Positions 7,594 through 16,981 of a stretch of 64,000 nucleotides of DNA are shown one piece after another. How positions within the stretch are numbered: position 1 is the stretch's first letter; every line of letters begins with the position of its first letter. This DNA is from UBA10646 sp046296295. Its GTDB lineage: Bacteria > Bacteroidota > Bacteroidia > Chitinophagales > Chitinophagaceae. Below the pieces are notes generated by a model. It did not search any database, was not told the DNA's origin, and worked only from the letters and a program-made list of their open reading frames with translations. The stretch covers positions 3,803 to 67,802 of the forward strand of contig JBKBLG010000018.1 of NCBI GenBank assembly GCA_046296295.1, read 5' to 3'. A program made the position numbers and the translations under genes.

Positions 7594-10074
7594 TTACTCT
7601 GTAATATATACTCTTGGTACGCGTAAGCCAATACTGGTAAGTATTTCGTAAGCAATGGTGTTACACCAATCTGCATGTTGTTGTACGGGTAAGTGTGTGC
7701 CAAAAATTTCTACTTCATCATTTTCTTGTGCTTCAGGTATGTTGGTTACATCAATCATGGTCATATCCATGCATACGGTACCAATAACAGGCGCTAACTT
7801 ACCGTGTAACCACACCTTTCCAACACCATTACTAAGCTGCCTGCTAAAACCATCGGCATAGCCAATGCGAATGGTAGCTATACGAGCATTAGCGGCAACT
7901 ACACCTCTACGATTGTACCCAACCGTTTCACCAGCTGCAACATTGCGAATTTGTGCAATGGTGGTGTATAGGCGTGCAACAGGTTGTAGCTGCAGATGGC
8001 TTGCTGCGTAGGGAGCAACACCATATAAACCAATGCCTAAACGCACCATACTTAATTGCCATTCACTATGCCGTTCAATAGCAGCCGAATTACCAATGTG
8101 TTGCAGGAATGTATAAGGAATAACTTTTTGTATGGCCGCAATCATTTCTTGGAATAAAGCTATTTGCCTTACGGTAAATGCATCGTGTTCGGCAGCATCG
8201 CTTGCCGCAAGGTGGCTAAATACACTTTTTATTACCACATTGCTTTGTGTAGCTAATATTTGCGTAAGCTGTTGTATATCCTTCGATTCAAAGCCAAGGC
8301 GATGCATGCCCGTATCTAGCTTAATATGGATAGGATACGATTCAATTGCCTGCTGTTGCAAATAAGCTATAAACTGTTGTAAGATGCCAAACGAAAATAT
8401 TTCTGGCTCTAGTTGATAAGTTACTAAAGCATCAAAAGCTGCCGCATCAATATTTAGTACGAGTATTGGTAAGCTAATACCGGCTTTACGAAGCTGTACA
8501 CCTTCGTCGGCATAGGCTACCGCTAAGTAATCTACTTTTTGAAATTGTAGCAATCTACCAACCTCGGCACTGCCACTACCGTAACCATAAGCTTTCACCA
8601 CCGCCATTAGTTTGGTGCCGGGTGTAAGTAGTTGCCTGAATTGTTGTAGGTTATGTTGCATGGCTCCTAAATGAATATCGAGCCTAGTTTGATGGCTCTG
8701 CAACTGTAACCATTGATGTAATGTTTCAAACTGAAATTGGCGAGCCCCTTTTAGCAACACATAAGCTTGCTGAAAATGTTGTGTTGTTAGGCTTTGCTGC
8801 AAAGCCGTAATACTATCAAAAAACAAACATTGCGGTACGTATGCTTGCAATATGGCTCTATGTGCACCAATGGCAGTACCAATACCAATGCATTGTCGAA
8901 TGCCAAATTGTTGTAATAGCTGGCCTATTTCAGTGTATAGTTGTGCAGCAGGTATGCCGGCTTGCAATACATCGGAAAGTACCACTATTTTATTGCCAGC
9001 GCCTGCTTGCTGTTGTAGATAATCGAGTGCAATAGTAAGCGATGATACATCGTTACTATAGCTATCGTTGATTAAATATGACTGATGTACGCCTACCGTT
9101 AATTGTAATCGCATATTAACAGGTGTTAGCTGTAACATACGTTCCGCAATGGTAGCATCGTTCATACCATAATCTAACAGAAATAGCCAGCAACAACATG
9201 CATTGTTAATGCTGGCATCGTCGGTAAAGGGAATGGTTATTTGCCGTAAGGCATTTTGATAACTTGCTGTTATAGTGGTGCCGGTCGCTTGTTTTTGAAC
9301 ATTTTGAATATGCAGCGTGCAATTAGGTAACTTGCCAAAACTGCGTACCTGCGGTTGTGATAATATACCTTGCGGTAAATGTGGTGCAACGGTATCGGCA
9401 TGTACGTATTGCTTACCAACCCCTGTTAGTAATTGCCATTTTTCGGTGGCTTTGTGCCTAAGATTTTCAAAGCCCGCACTGTGGGCTGCACCTAAAGTGG
9501 TGAATATGGCTGCAGTTGGCGCTATCATTTGCCGTAAGGCTTGCATTTCTCCTTGTTCTGAAATGCCTGCTTCTATAATGGCCATGGTGTGTTGTGTACT
9601 TAGCTGCCACAAGCTTAATGGAACGCCAATTTGACTATTATAACTGCGCGGGCTACGCACAATACGTTCGTTCGATTGCAGTAATTGGTACAACCATTCT
9701 TTCACGATTGTTTTGCCGTTACTCCCCGTAATTGCAATTACCGGATATTGAAATTGCTTTCGGTGATAAGCTGCAAGTTGTTGTAGCGCATGTAAGGTGT
9801 TGGTTACCATTAAGAAAACAGCATTTGAATATTGCTGTATGGCCACAGGCTTACTTACTACAAAAGCGGTAACACCTCGTTGGTATACTTCATCAATAAA
9901 ACTATGCCCATCGCGGCCAGCACCGGGTAAGGCAAAAAAAATACTCTGTTCCGGGAAAACAATTTTGCGACTATCGGTAACTAAAAATTGAATGCTTGCA
10001 TGAGGTGGCATATCGCCAATGATATTGGCTTGTATAATTTTTGCAATATGTTGAAGTGAATACACCATTGGCAT
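7594..10074 (-). CDS. bifunctional MurF ligase / alanine racemase
   Basis: A fusion of two peptidoglycan enzymes, 826 residues. The N-terminal ~450 residues are MurF (UDP-MurNAc-tripeptide:D-Ala-D-Ala ligase), with the ATP loop ITGSNGKT (~residue 115-122). The C-terminal ~370 residues are alanine racemase, with the PLP lysine motif AVVKAYGYGSG, YNRRG, GYADGF and VCMDMTMIDV. Racemase makes D-Ala for the D-Ala-D-Ala that MurF attaches, so the fusion couples consecutive needs of the pathway. This fusion is known in Bacteroidota. It starts 2 nt after the terC stop, as last gene of the gldF-gldG-terC run. It holds four copies of the dispersed element (8166, 9239, 9367, 9526), the highest density in any gene here, read as AFTVRQ, NALRQ, HLPQG and QALRQM. 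Confidence 0.93.
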   Translation of the reverse strand: MPMVYSLQHIAKIIQANIIGDMPPHASIQFLVTDSRKIVFPEQSIFFALPGAGRDGHSFIDEVYQRGVTAFVVSKPVAIQQYSNAVFLMVTNTLHALQQLAAYHRKQFQYPVIAITGSNGKTIVKEWLYQLLQSNERIVRSPRSYNSQIGVPLSLWQLSTQHTMAIIEAGISEQGEMQALRQMIAPTAAIFTTLGAAHSAGFENLRHKATEKWQLLTGVGKQYVHADTVAPHLPQGILSQPQVRSFGKLPNCTLHIQNVQKQATGTTITASYQNALRQITIPFTDDASINNACCCWLFLLDYGMNDATIAERMLQLTPVNMRLQLTVGVHQSYLINDSYSNDVSSLTIALDYLQQQAGAGNKIVVLSDVLQAGIPAAQLYTEIGQLLQQFGIRQCIGIGTAIGAHRAILQAYVPQCLFFDSITALQQSLTTQHFQQAYVLLKGARQFQFETLHQWLQLQSHQTRLDIHLGAMQHNLQQFRQLLTPGTKLMAVVKAYGYGSGSAEVGRLLQFQKVDYLAVAYADEGVQLRKAGISLPILVLNIDAAAFDALVTYQLEPEIFSFGILQQFIAYLQQQAIESYPIHIKLDTGMHRLGFESKDIQQLTQILATQSNVVIKSVFSHLAASDAAEHDAFTVRQIALFQEMIAAIQKVIPYTFLQHIGNSAAIERHSEWQLSMVRLGIGLYGVAPYAASHLQLQPVARLYTTIAQIRNVAAGETVGYNRRGVVAANARIATIRIGYADGFSRQLSNGVGKVWLHGKLAPVIGTVCMDMTMIDVTNIPEAQENDEVEIFGTHLPVQQHADWCNTIAYEILTSIGLRVPRVYITE

Positions 10075-10076
10075 AT

Positions 10077-11057
10077 TTATAATGTATTATCATCTACATC
10101 GTGTGGTAAGTACTTTTTCTTATGATAAATGGAGTATACGATAGAACCTCCAATGCAAAGCAAAATCATACCAAGGCTAATGGTTACTTGTACGCCTTTA
10201 CTCGGAATCCACTCGTTAATCCAATGTTCTGCAAGCATTTTAATACCAATGAATACTAATACAATGGCAATACCTTGTTGTAGAAAATCGAACTTGCTTA
10301 CAGCACCACGTAATAAAAAAAACAAAGAACGTAGGCCTAATACAGCAAAAATATTACTGGTATAAATTACCAACTTTTCGCGACTAATACCCATTACTGC
10401 CGGAATACTATCGAGTGCAAATACCAAATCAATTGTAGCTAACATTACTACTACTACAAATAGTGTAGTGTACTGGGGCCTTCCTTTAGCATCACGTACT
10501 ACATACCTCCCATTGCCATCGTGTGGTGCTAATGGCAAAAATTTATTCAAGAACTTATATACTTTGCTATCGTGTGGTTCAAAAGCTTCATCGTCATTTG
10601 TGGTGAACATATGATAGCCTGTATACACCAAGAAAACACCGAACAAATACAATATCCAATGAAATTTATCTACCAATACAACCCCTGCCGTAATAAATAA
10701 AGCCCTGAAAATAATGGCCATTAAAATGCCAATTAATAGCACTCTGCCATAGTGCTTTTCCTTTACATTAAAAGATGTAAATATGAGAATGAACACAAAA
10801 ATGTTGTCTACACTTAGGCTCCATTCCATCAGGTAGGCGCTAATGTATTCTAATGCCATGGTAGGGCCTTTTTGGCCTTCTTCAAAGTAAATGAATACTC
10901 CAAAACTCAAAGCAAGTCCAACCCAAAAAAGGGTTTGATTCAATGCTTGTCGCAAGGTTGTAATTTTATTTTTCTTATTGAGAATTACTAAGTCTAGCAG
11001 TAGTGCAAGTACTAGTACAATACCGAATACGAGATATACAATTTGGTCTTTAGTCAT
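10077..11057 (-). CDS. TerC family integral membrane protein
   Basis: A 326-residue polytopic membrane protein with the TerC signature acidic segments: MEWSLSVDNIFVFILIF (around residue 75-90) and LVFALDSIPAVMGIS (around residue 205-220), whose Asp/Asn residues in the membrane are typical of the Alx/TerC metal-related transporters. In other bacteria members export manganese or support metalation of exported proteins; here the substrate is inferred only. It sits 12 nt after gldG and 2 nt before murF/alr, so it is likely cotranscribed with them. Confidence 0.9.
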   Translation of the reverse strand: MTKDQIVYLVFGIVLVLALLLDLVILNKKNKITTLRQALNQTLFWVGLALSFGVFIYFEEGQKGPTMALEYISAYLMEWSLSVDNIFVFILIFTSFNVKEKHYGRVLLIGILMAIIFRALFITAGVVLVDKFHWILYLFGVFLVYTGYHMFTTNDDEAFEPHDSKVYKFLNKFLPLAPHDGNGRYVVRDAKGRPQYTTLFVVVVMLATIDLVFALDSIPAVMGISREKLVIYTSNIFAVLGLRSLFFLLRGAVSKFDFLQQGIAIVLVFIGIKMLAEHWINEWIPSKGVQVTISLGMILLCIGGSIVYSIYHKKKYLPHDVDDNTL

Positions 11058-11069
11058 GCGTGTTTGTTA

Positions 11070-12812
11070 TTACGGAGTAGCATATTTTCTTTTGCGTAGG
11101 CTATTAAAACTAATGCCAAACAATAGAACAAGTAGTATGGGCAATAAGGTGTTTATTAATTGCCAAAAGCTACTGTTATTTTTTAGTTTTTCTTTATCTA
11201 GTAAGCGTAGCTGTAATTCTTTGTTACGAGCTTCGTACAGTGGCCGCTCACTTACTAAATAATCAACACAGTTTAATAAAAATTCTCTGTTGGCGAAACG
11301 ATAGGCTTCAAAAGGTAGCATGCCCATTTCAAGCGGGCCATCGGTTTTTGTAACAACGTTGGTTACAATATCCGCATCGGCAATAAAAATTTGTTTAGAT
11401 GGTTGGTTGGCCCTTGCGGTAAATGGTAAGCCGGTAGCAGCCTGCACACTATCTTTTAAGGCTGTCGAAATTCGGTTGGCATACAATGAGTTAAAGCTAC
11501 CTTCACAAAGCACTGCAATAGGTACATAACTTTTGTTGAATTGTAAAAAATCGTTCTCGCTACGAATGTTGTTCAACGTAACTAGCGCGGGGCTAGCTAC
11601 TCGCTTACTATTGGTATCTGTAGCAAGTAAAATGGTTTTTTGAATATTGGGTGCTTTAACAGTATCGATACTGCCGGGGAATATCGGTAATACACGGTCG
11701 AGATTTTTAGTAATAGCACTATTACCTAAGCCACTTACAAAAGGATAATAAGGCCAAGGGATGCGTTGTATGCGAGGACTATTATCTGGGTTGTATCCAA
11801 TAACCAAAGGGATTTTGCTGCAGTTTAAGTCTTGCACTAAATCGTTGTTGATACGTACCCCTTGTTTGAACAATAAATCGTCGATATTTAAATTACGATC
11901 AAAGGCAACAAAATCGGCTTGGCTACGCATGAGGCTATCTAACTCGGCATATACCTTATCTATACACCAAATAATATTGCCTCCATTCATTACGTATTGG
12001 TCGAGTTTTAGCTTGTCTTCATCGGTAAAGGCTTGTGTTGGCTTTACAATTAATAGTGCATCAATTTGATTGGCTTGCGGATAGCCTTTTTTAAGATCGA
12101 AGATGGCTAAGCGATAATCGTTACGTAAGCTTTCGCCAAGGTCATTTACCGTAAGGTCTATAGGCTCGCCATTACCTACCACATAAGCTATGGTAGGCAC
12201 TCGTTTTCTAGTGAGTTTATCGATTGCGTTGGCAAATTTGAATTCTAATAATGCTTCGGCGGCGTTGCGAGTTGCTTCTTTATCTTCTTCAGGTATATCT
12301 GTTAAAATATTATATTGCTTGAATACCTTTTTGCTACTGCGAAGATCTACCACAACCGCTTTACCATTTGTATTGCTTACAATGGCCGAAGGCGTAATGA
12401 GTTGCTCAGTATTCTTATTATCGTTGGTTACTATTTCACTGCTTCGTTCAAATACCACACCCATACGTTGAAGGCTATCAAACAATTGGTATTTTGTAGT
12501 ATCGTTAAGGCCTTCGCCTGGTGTTTCGTAGCTAACTGTTATTTTTCTGTTGCTGCGAGTCGAAAATTCTTCTAACAAATCAGAAGTTGCAATAGCTAAC
12601 TTTTTATAATCGGCAGGTAAGTTGCCAGTTAACAGTACTTTTATATGAATAGGTTCTGTTATGCTATCGATTAAGTTTTCAGTTGCAGCTGTAATGGTAA
12701 AACGTTTTTCGGCTGTAACATCGGCTCTGTAATGCCACTGTTGTGCCAGCAGTATAACTGCAATGAAACCTAGTATAGTAATGAGTATGTTGTAATTTTT
12801 ATTACGAAGCAT
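11070..12812 (-). CDS. gldG: gliding motility ABC transporter protein GldG
   Basis: A 580-residue protein with one N-terminal membrane helix (ILITILGFIAVILLAQQW) followed by a large extracytoplasmic ABC-type (DUF4350/GldG-like) region, and a second membrane helix close to the C-terminus (LINTLLPILLVLLFGISF). It is the auxiliary component of the GldA-GldF-GldG ABC transporter associated with gliding in Bacteroidota; the transported substrate is not settled. It begins 4 nt after gldF. GldA, the ATPase, is not beside it. It carries two copies of the dispersed element (11411 read as PFTARAN, 12143 as DLTVND). Confidence 0.9.
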   Translation of the reverse strand: MLRNKNYNILITILGFIAVILLAQQWHYRADVTAEKRFTITAATENLIDSITEPIHIKVLLTGNLPADYKKLAIATSDLLEEFSTRSNRKITVSYETPGEGLNDTTKYQLFDSLQRMGVVFERSSEIVTNDNKNTEQLITPSAIVSNTNGKAVVVDLRSSKKVFKQYNILTDIPEEDKEATRNAAEALLEFKFANAIDKLTRKRVPTIAYVVGNGEPIDLTVNDLGESLRNDYRLAIFDLKKGYPQANQIDALLIVKPTQAFTDEDKLKLDQYVMNGGNIIWCIDKVYAELDSLMRSQADFVAFDRNLNIDDLLFKQGVRINNDLVQDLNCSKIPLVIGYNPDNSPRIQRIPWPYYPFVSGLGNSAITKNLDRVLPIFPGSIDTVKAPNIQKTILLATDTNSKRVASPALVTLNNIRSENDFLQFNKSYVPIAVLCEGSFNSLYANRISTALKDSVQAATGLPFTARANQPSKQIFIADADIVTNVVTKTDGPLEMGMLPFEAYRFANREFLLNCVDYLVSERPLYEARNKELQLRLLDKEKLKNNSSFWQLINTLLPILLVLLFGISFNSLRKRKYATP

Positions 12813-12816
12813 AAGG

Positions 12817-13539
12817 TTATGAACGTTGTTCTAAATTTTGTTTAGTAATGCTCAAGCAAAGAAAAATGAGCGCCAGAAAATAAATAACGTCACGAGTGTC
12901 TATTACACCCCTACTTAAGCTTTGGTAATGAAATTGTATGCCTAATAATTCAATGTAATAGGCAATAGCCGCAACAACTGATAGCTTACTAATGGCAGTA
13001 AAGCCACTGAAAACAATAAAACTCGCAGAAGCTGCTATAACAAAGGCAACAACAGTATTGTTGGTGTAACTACTGGCCGCAATGCCAATAGCAGTGAATG
13101 CTGCTGTTAGTAACCATAAGCCAACATAACTACCAATGGTGCCGCCAATATCAATACCTCCTGTAGCACTTAACTGTTGTACACTAACAGCGTACACAAT
13201 GGTTGGTATTAAGGCCGTTGTAGCTACTAACAAGCAGCCAAAGAATTTGCCCAAAACAATATGCCAGTTACTAAGCGGCAGTGTGGCTAATAATTCGAAA
13301 GTGCCTGTTTTTAGTTCATCGGCTATGCTACGCATGGTAATAACGGGTACTAAAAACAATAATACCCAAACTACGTTAGTAAAAAAACCTTGTAAGGTTG
13401 CATAGCCAAATTGCAAAATGCTAGTGTCGGGAAAAACAAATAGAATAAGGCTATTAATAAGTAAAAAGATAATGATGGCCAAATAGCCTGTAAGGCTACC
13501 AAAAAATTGCTGCCATTCTTTTTTGCAAATTTCGAGCAT
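12817..13539 (-). CDS. gldF: gliding motility ABC transporter permease GldF
   Basis: A 240-residue ABC-2 type permease with six hydrophobic segments and the motif RSIADELKTGTFELLATLPLS (residues ~70-90), which marks the coupling region of this family. It is the membrane component that works with GldG and an ATPase GldA encoded elsewhere. First gene of a four-gene minus-strand run. A TAnnTTTG box ends about 5 nt before its ATG, so its mRNA may be leaderless. Confidence 0.9.
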   Translation of the reverse strand: MLEICKKEWQQFFGSLTGYLAIIIFLLINSLILFVFPDTSILQFGYATLQGFFTNVVWVLLFLVPVITMRSIADELKTGTFELLATLPLSNWHIVLGKFFGCLLVATTALIPTIVYAVSVQQLSATGGIDIGGTIGSYVGLWLLTAAFTAIGIAASSYTNNTVVAFVIAASASFIVFSGFTAISKLSVVAAIAYYIELLGIQFHYQSLSRGVIDTRDVIYFLALIFLCLSITKQNLEQRS

Positions 13540-13543
13540 GGGT

Positions 13544-13551
13544 CAAAAATA
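13544..13551 (-). promoter_or_regulatory. promoter -7 box for the gldF operon
   Basis: On the minus strand TATTTTTG fits TAnnTTTG and ends 4 nt before the gldF ATG, which implies a start of transcription at or next to the start codon. Confidence 0.5.
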
Positions 13552-13586
13552 CGTGAAGCTGTTGCAAATAACTTTTTTAAAACGAA

Positions 13587-13619
13587 CAAGCGACATACGA
13601 ATGCATCGTATGTCGCTTG
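13587..13619 (-). terminator. hairpin terminator after iscA
   Basis: A perfect 14-bp stem starting CAAGCGACATACGA with a 5-nt loop. On the minus strand it is followed by a T-rich stretch. It separates iscA from gldF. Confidence 0.75.
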
Positions 13620-13643
13620 CAAAATGTTAAATTAAAGTAGAGG

Positions 13644-13994
13644 TTACACTGCAAAACTTTCTCCACAGCCGCAGCTTCGGCTTGCATTAGGGTTGTTGAA
13701 GTAAAAACCTTTGCCATTAAGGCCGTCGCTGAAATCCAACTCTGTATTTACCAAGTATAAAAAACTTTTGAGGTCAGTAACAATTTTAATGCCATTATCT
13801 TCAAATACTTGATCCATAGGTTTTTGCTCATTGTCGAAATCTAGCTTGTAGCTTAAACCACTACAACCACCGCCAACTACGCCAACTCTTAAGAAATATG
13901 TTGGGTCATCGGCTATGCCAGCATCGTTCATTAATTGCAACACCTTTGCTTTTGCTTTTTCACTTACGTAAATGCTATTCTCAGTTGCTACCAT
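13644..13994 (-). CDS. IscA/ErpA-type iron-sulfur assembly protein
   Basis: A 116-residue A-type carrier of the HesB/IscA family. The three conserved cysteines are visible: one in GGGCSGLSY (~residue 43) and two in the C-terminal SCGCGESF. These proteins receive clusters from the scaffold and pass them to apo-enzymes. It is third in the order iscS-iscU-iscA, 53 nt after iscU, and ends at a strong hairpin. Whether it is IscA or ErpA in function cannot be told from sequence. Confidence 0.92.
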   Translation of the reverse strand: MVATENSIYVSEKAKAKVLQLMNDAGIADDPTYFLRVGVVGGGCSGLSYKLDFDNEQKPMDQVFEDNGIKIVTDLKSFLYLVNTELDFSDGLNGKGFYFNNPNASRSCGCGESFAV

Positions 13995-14047
13995 AATTCG
14001 ATTTAAATACTTGTGAGAGAAAATAGTGCCGAATCTGCTTTCGTAAA

Positions 14048-14467
14048 TTAATGCACACCTTTTTCTTCGAACTGTAATGCTTCTAAGCCATTTTTAACAC
14101 GATAATCGTTGATGGCTGCCTTAATGGCATCTTCAGCTAGTACAGAGCAGTGAATTTTAACCGGAGGCAGGTTTAATTCTTCAACAATCTCCATATTATC
14201 AATATTCAATGCCTGATCTACTGTTTTGCCTTTTAACCATTCTGTAGCAAGGCTACTGCTAGCAATAGCAGAACCGCAACCGAATGTTTTGAATTTGGCA
14301 TCAGTAATGATACCTGTAGCTTCATCAACCTCAATTTGCAAACGCATCACGTCGCCACATTCAGGAGCACCAACTAAACCGGTACCAACGTTTTTCTTTG
14401 ATTTGTCGAGCGTTCCAACGTTTTTAGGATTTTGGTAATGATCAATTACTTTATCTGAGTAAGCCAT
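14048..14467 (-). CDS. iscU: iron-sulfur cluster scaffold IscU
   Basis: A 139-residue scaffold on which [2Fe-2S] and [4Fe-4S] clusters are built from sulfur supplied by IscS. The three cluster-binding cysteines occur in APECGDV (~37), TFGCGSAIASS (~63) and KIHCSVLAEDAI (~106), and the LPPVK segment that docks the HscA chaperone in the Isc system is present. It follows iscS by 55 nt on the minus strand and is surely part of the same operon. Confidence 0.95.
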   Translation of the reverse strand: MAYSDKVIDHYQNPKNVGTLDKSKKNVGTGLVGAPECGDVMRLQIEVDEATGIITDAKFKTFGCGSAIASSSLATEWLKGKTVDQALNIDNMEIVEELNLPPVKIHCSVLAEDAIKAAINDYRVKNGLEALQFEEKGVH

Positions 14468-14522
14468 AGTTATTGTGTTTATTGTTTTTAAATCAATTTG
14501 GTAATTGGTAAAGGGGTACTAA

Positions 14523-15740
14523 TTAATGGTGTACCCAAGCCACAGAATTTAAATCGATACCTTCTTTGTACATTTCCCAAAGCGGGCTCATTTCACGTAA
14601 TTTCAATACTGTATTAGTGATTTGCTCAATGGTATAATCAATTTCTTCTTCTGTGGTAAAGCGGCTTAAGCCAAAGCGTAGGCTGCTGTGTGCTAAATCA
14701 TCGCCTAAGCCAAGTGCTTTTAAAACATAGCTTGGTTCTAGTGAGGCACTCGTACATGCAGAACCTGAACTTAAAGCGATATTTTTGTTAAAGCCCATAA
14801 GTAAGCCTTCTCCTTCAACATATTTGAAAGAAATATTGGTTACGTGTGGTAAGCGGTAGTCTTTATGACCGTTTAAGTAGCTTTCTTCAATTTGTAGTAA
14901 AGCATTTTCTAGCTTGTCGCGGAGTTTTACAATACGAGCTGTATCGGCCTCCATTTCGGTGCGGCATAGTTCACAAGCTTTACCAAAACCAACAATGCCA
15001 GGCACGTTTAATGTACCACTACGCATACCACGTTCGTGGCCGCCACCATCCATTTGGGCAGTAACTTTAACACGTGGGTTTTTACGACGAACATACAAGG
15101 CTCCAACACCTTTAGGGCCATACATTTTGTGCGCTGTAAATGCCATGATGTCGATACCATCTTTTTGAACGTCTACCGGAATTTTTCCTACAGCCTGAGT
15201 ACCATCGGTAAAAAATAATGCACCATGTTTTTTAGCAATAGCACTAATTTCACGTATGGGTTGTATAACGCCAATTTCATTGTTGGCATACATAATAGCC
15301 ACTAAAATGGTAGTGGGCTTTATGGCTGCTTCAAGTTCGGCTAAATCTATAAGACCATCAGCTTTTACCGGAAGGTAAGTGATTTCTGCACCTAGCTTTT
15401 CAAGATGCTTGCAAGTATCAAGTACAGCTTTATGTTCTGTGGTGCATGTAATAATGTGGTTGCCCTTGCTGGCATACATTTCAAATACACCTTTAATGCC
15501 AAGGTTGTCGCCTTCGGTAGCGCCACTAGTGAAAATGATTTCTTTAGCATCGGCACCAATTAACTTGGCTACTTGCTCACGTGCATAATCAACCGCTTCT
15601 TCTGCTTGCCAGCCAAATGGGTGGTTACGGCTTGCAGCATTGCCAAATTGTTTGGTAAAGTATGGAATCATAGCCTCCAACACCCGCGGGTCCATTGGCG
15701 TTGTTGCGTTGTTATCTAAATAAATTGGTAAACTTAGCAT
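14523..15740 (-). CDS. iscS: cysteine desulfurase IscS
   Basis: A 405-residue PLP enzyme that takes sulfur from cysteine for iron-sulfur assembly. Visible marks are the substrate region YLDNNATTP at the N-terminus, the PLP lysine in FTAHKMYGPKG (~residue 205) and the active-site cysteine in SGSACTSASLEPS (~328), whose long loop is typical of the IscS class rather than SufS. First gene of iscS-iscU-iscA. A minus-strand TAnnTTTG box lies ~33 nt upstream. At 15363-15378 it contains a possible extra copy of the dispersed element with loop GGAA. Confidence 0.95.
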   Translation of the reverse strand: MLSLPIYLDNNATTPMDPRVLEAMIPYFTKQFGNAASRNHPFGWQAEEAVDYAREQVAKLIGADAKEIIFTSGATEGDNLGIKGVFEMYASKGNHIITCTTEHKAVLDTCKHLEKLGAEITYLPVKADGLIDLAELEAAIKPTTILVAIMYANNEIGVIQPIREISAIAKKHGALFFTDGTQAVGKIPVDVQKDGIDIMAFTAHKMYGPKGVGALYVRRKNPRVKVTAQMDGGGHERGMRSGTLNVPGIVGFGKACELCRTEMEADTARIVKLRDKLENALLQIEESYLNGHKDYRLPHVTNISFKYVEGEGLLMGFNKNIALSSGSACTSASLEPSYVLKALGLGDDLAHSSLRFGLSRFTTEEEIDYTIEQITNTVLKLREMSPLWEMYKEGIDLNSVAWVHH

Positions 15741-15772
15741 AGTAATAAAATGGTTTTCGGTATATTATGATG

Positions 15773-15780
15773 CAAAACTA
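15773..15780 (-). promoter_or_regulatory. promoter -7 box for the isc operon
   Basis: The minus strand reads TAGTTTTG, fitting TAnnTTTG, about 33 nt before the iscS ATG. No IscR-type site was identified. Confidence 0.5.
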
Positions 15781-15853
15781 AGTCAAACAATGAATTTTGC
15801 TGCTGTTAGGCTTATTGAAAGCATCTATTTTCCCATATTCAAAAGCGATGATC

Positions 15854-16255
15854 ATGGAGCATATTGAGCATATTGGAATAGCTGTTAAAGATTTAACAAC
15901 TGCCATTCCCCTTTATGAACAACTTTTAAACACACCTTGCTACAAACGTGAGTTGGTGGCTAGTGAAGGTGTTGAAACCGCATTTTTTGCAACGGGCATC
16001 AATAAAATTGAGCTATTACAAAGTACGAGCCCCGATGGTGTTATTGCCAAGTTTATCGAAAAACGTGGTGAGGGTTTGCACCATATTGCCTATGCTGTTA
16101 CAGATATTAAAGCCGAAATGGAGCGTTTGAAAGCGGCAGGATACACTTTGTTAAATTCAGAGCCTAAGGCCGGGGCCGATAATAAGTGGATTTGCTTTGT
16201 GCATCCTAAAAACACGAATGGCGTGTTGATGGAGCTTTGTCAAGATAGGGGTTAG
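15854..16255 (+). CDS. mce: methylmalonyl-CoA epimerase
   Basis: A 133-residue vicinal-oxygen-chelate protein that interconverts (R)- and (S)-methylmalonyl-CoA in propionate metabolism. Metal ligands fit the family: His in EHIGIAV near the N-terminus, His in LHHIAYAV (~residue 76) and Glu in VLMELCQ near the end. The frame is open further upstream to 15797, but the family length and the start of the first strand favour the ATG at 15854 (or 15848). It stands alone, divergent from iscS and convergent with the next gene. Confidence 0.92.
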   Translation: MEHIEHIGIAVKDLTTAIPLYEQLLNTPCYKRELVASEGVETAFFATGINKIELLQSTSPDGVIAKFIEKRGEGLHHIAYAVTDIKAEMERLKAAGYTLLNSEPKAGADNKWICFVHPKNTNGVLMELCQDRG

Positions 16256-16261
16256 TAGTAG

Positions 16262-16939
16262 TTATTGTTGCAACAACCGATAGCCTTGTGTTGAAATTTG
16301 GAACATAGCTGTTGGTACGGGTAATAAGCTAATTTTTGTAGCGGTATACCTAATGGTGCTTTTTTGTGCACCTTCCATTTGGCTATCATATTCTAAAACA
16401 AACCCAGGTACGCCTTTAAACTGATAACTGTTTTCGCCTGTACTTGGGTAGATATTTGGTGCATACCAAATAGTGTATTGATTACCATCTTTCAAAGTGG
16501 CAATAGCTTGTAGGCAATCGTAGTTGAGAATTTTCTTCGTTACTTTTAAGAGTTCAACTTTCATGTCGTCGTACTTACTATTGAAGGCTTTCCAATCTGA
16601 AGTATTAAGAATGCTTACAAACTTGTTATCGCCTATTTCTCTAAAAATAGTGGCCGTATTTTGTTTTCCATCTATTATGGTAGTTTGCTTGTAAGCAGGG
16701 CCAAAAATATCAACGCGACATTGCGATCCCTTGATGTATAAGGTTTTCGTAGTTTGTTGTAAAATGATTTTGAGATTGGCATCAACCGCCGAATCACTTG
16801 TAATGGTGAATTCAACGGTGGCTTCGGCAACAAGTTTTTGTCGTGCTTGTTGGGTTCCCTGTTGCGGAGCATTTACCGTAAGGTTAACAATAGCTGTACC
16901 TAATACCAAGCTGCTAAATAATAGGAATAATGGCTTCAT
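16262..16939 (-). CDS. secreted DUF4412/GLPGLI-like protein
   Basis: A 225-residue exported protein with an N-terminal signal sequence (LFLLFSSLVLGTAIV). The body alternates beta strands and contains KGVPGFVLEYDSQ near residue 175-187, reminiscent of the GLPGLI motif found in Bacteroidota exported proteins of the DUF4412/LolA-like class. The function is unknown. The signal-peptide end, NLTVNAP, is written by a copy of the dispersed element (16870-16884). It may share a message with the aminotransferase gene 42 nt upstream. Confidence 0.6.
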   Translation of the reverse strand: MKPLFLLFSSLVLGTAIVNLTVNAPQQGTQQARQKLVAEATVEFTITSDSAVDANLKIILQQTTKTLYIKGSQCRVDIFGPAYKQTTIIDGKQNTATIFREIGDNKFVSILNTSDWKAFNSKYDDMKVELLKVTKKILNYDCLQAIATLKDGNQYTIWYAPNIYPSTGENSYQFKGVPGFVLEYDSQMEGAQKSTIRYTATKISLLPVPTAMFQISTQGYRLLQQ

Positions 16940-16981
16940 AAACGTTCTGTTGTGCTAAAAGTAATGAAATAACCGTGCCAA

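Noticed and set aside
7594..10074. Separate murF and alr genes with a frameshift
   Set aside because: One uninterrupted 826-codon frame covers both, as in the known Bacteroidota fusion.
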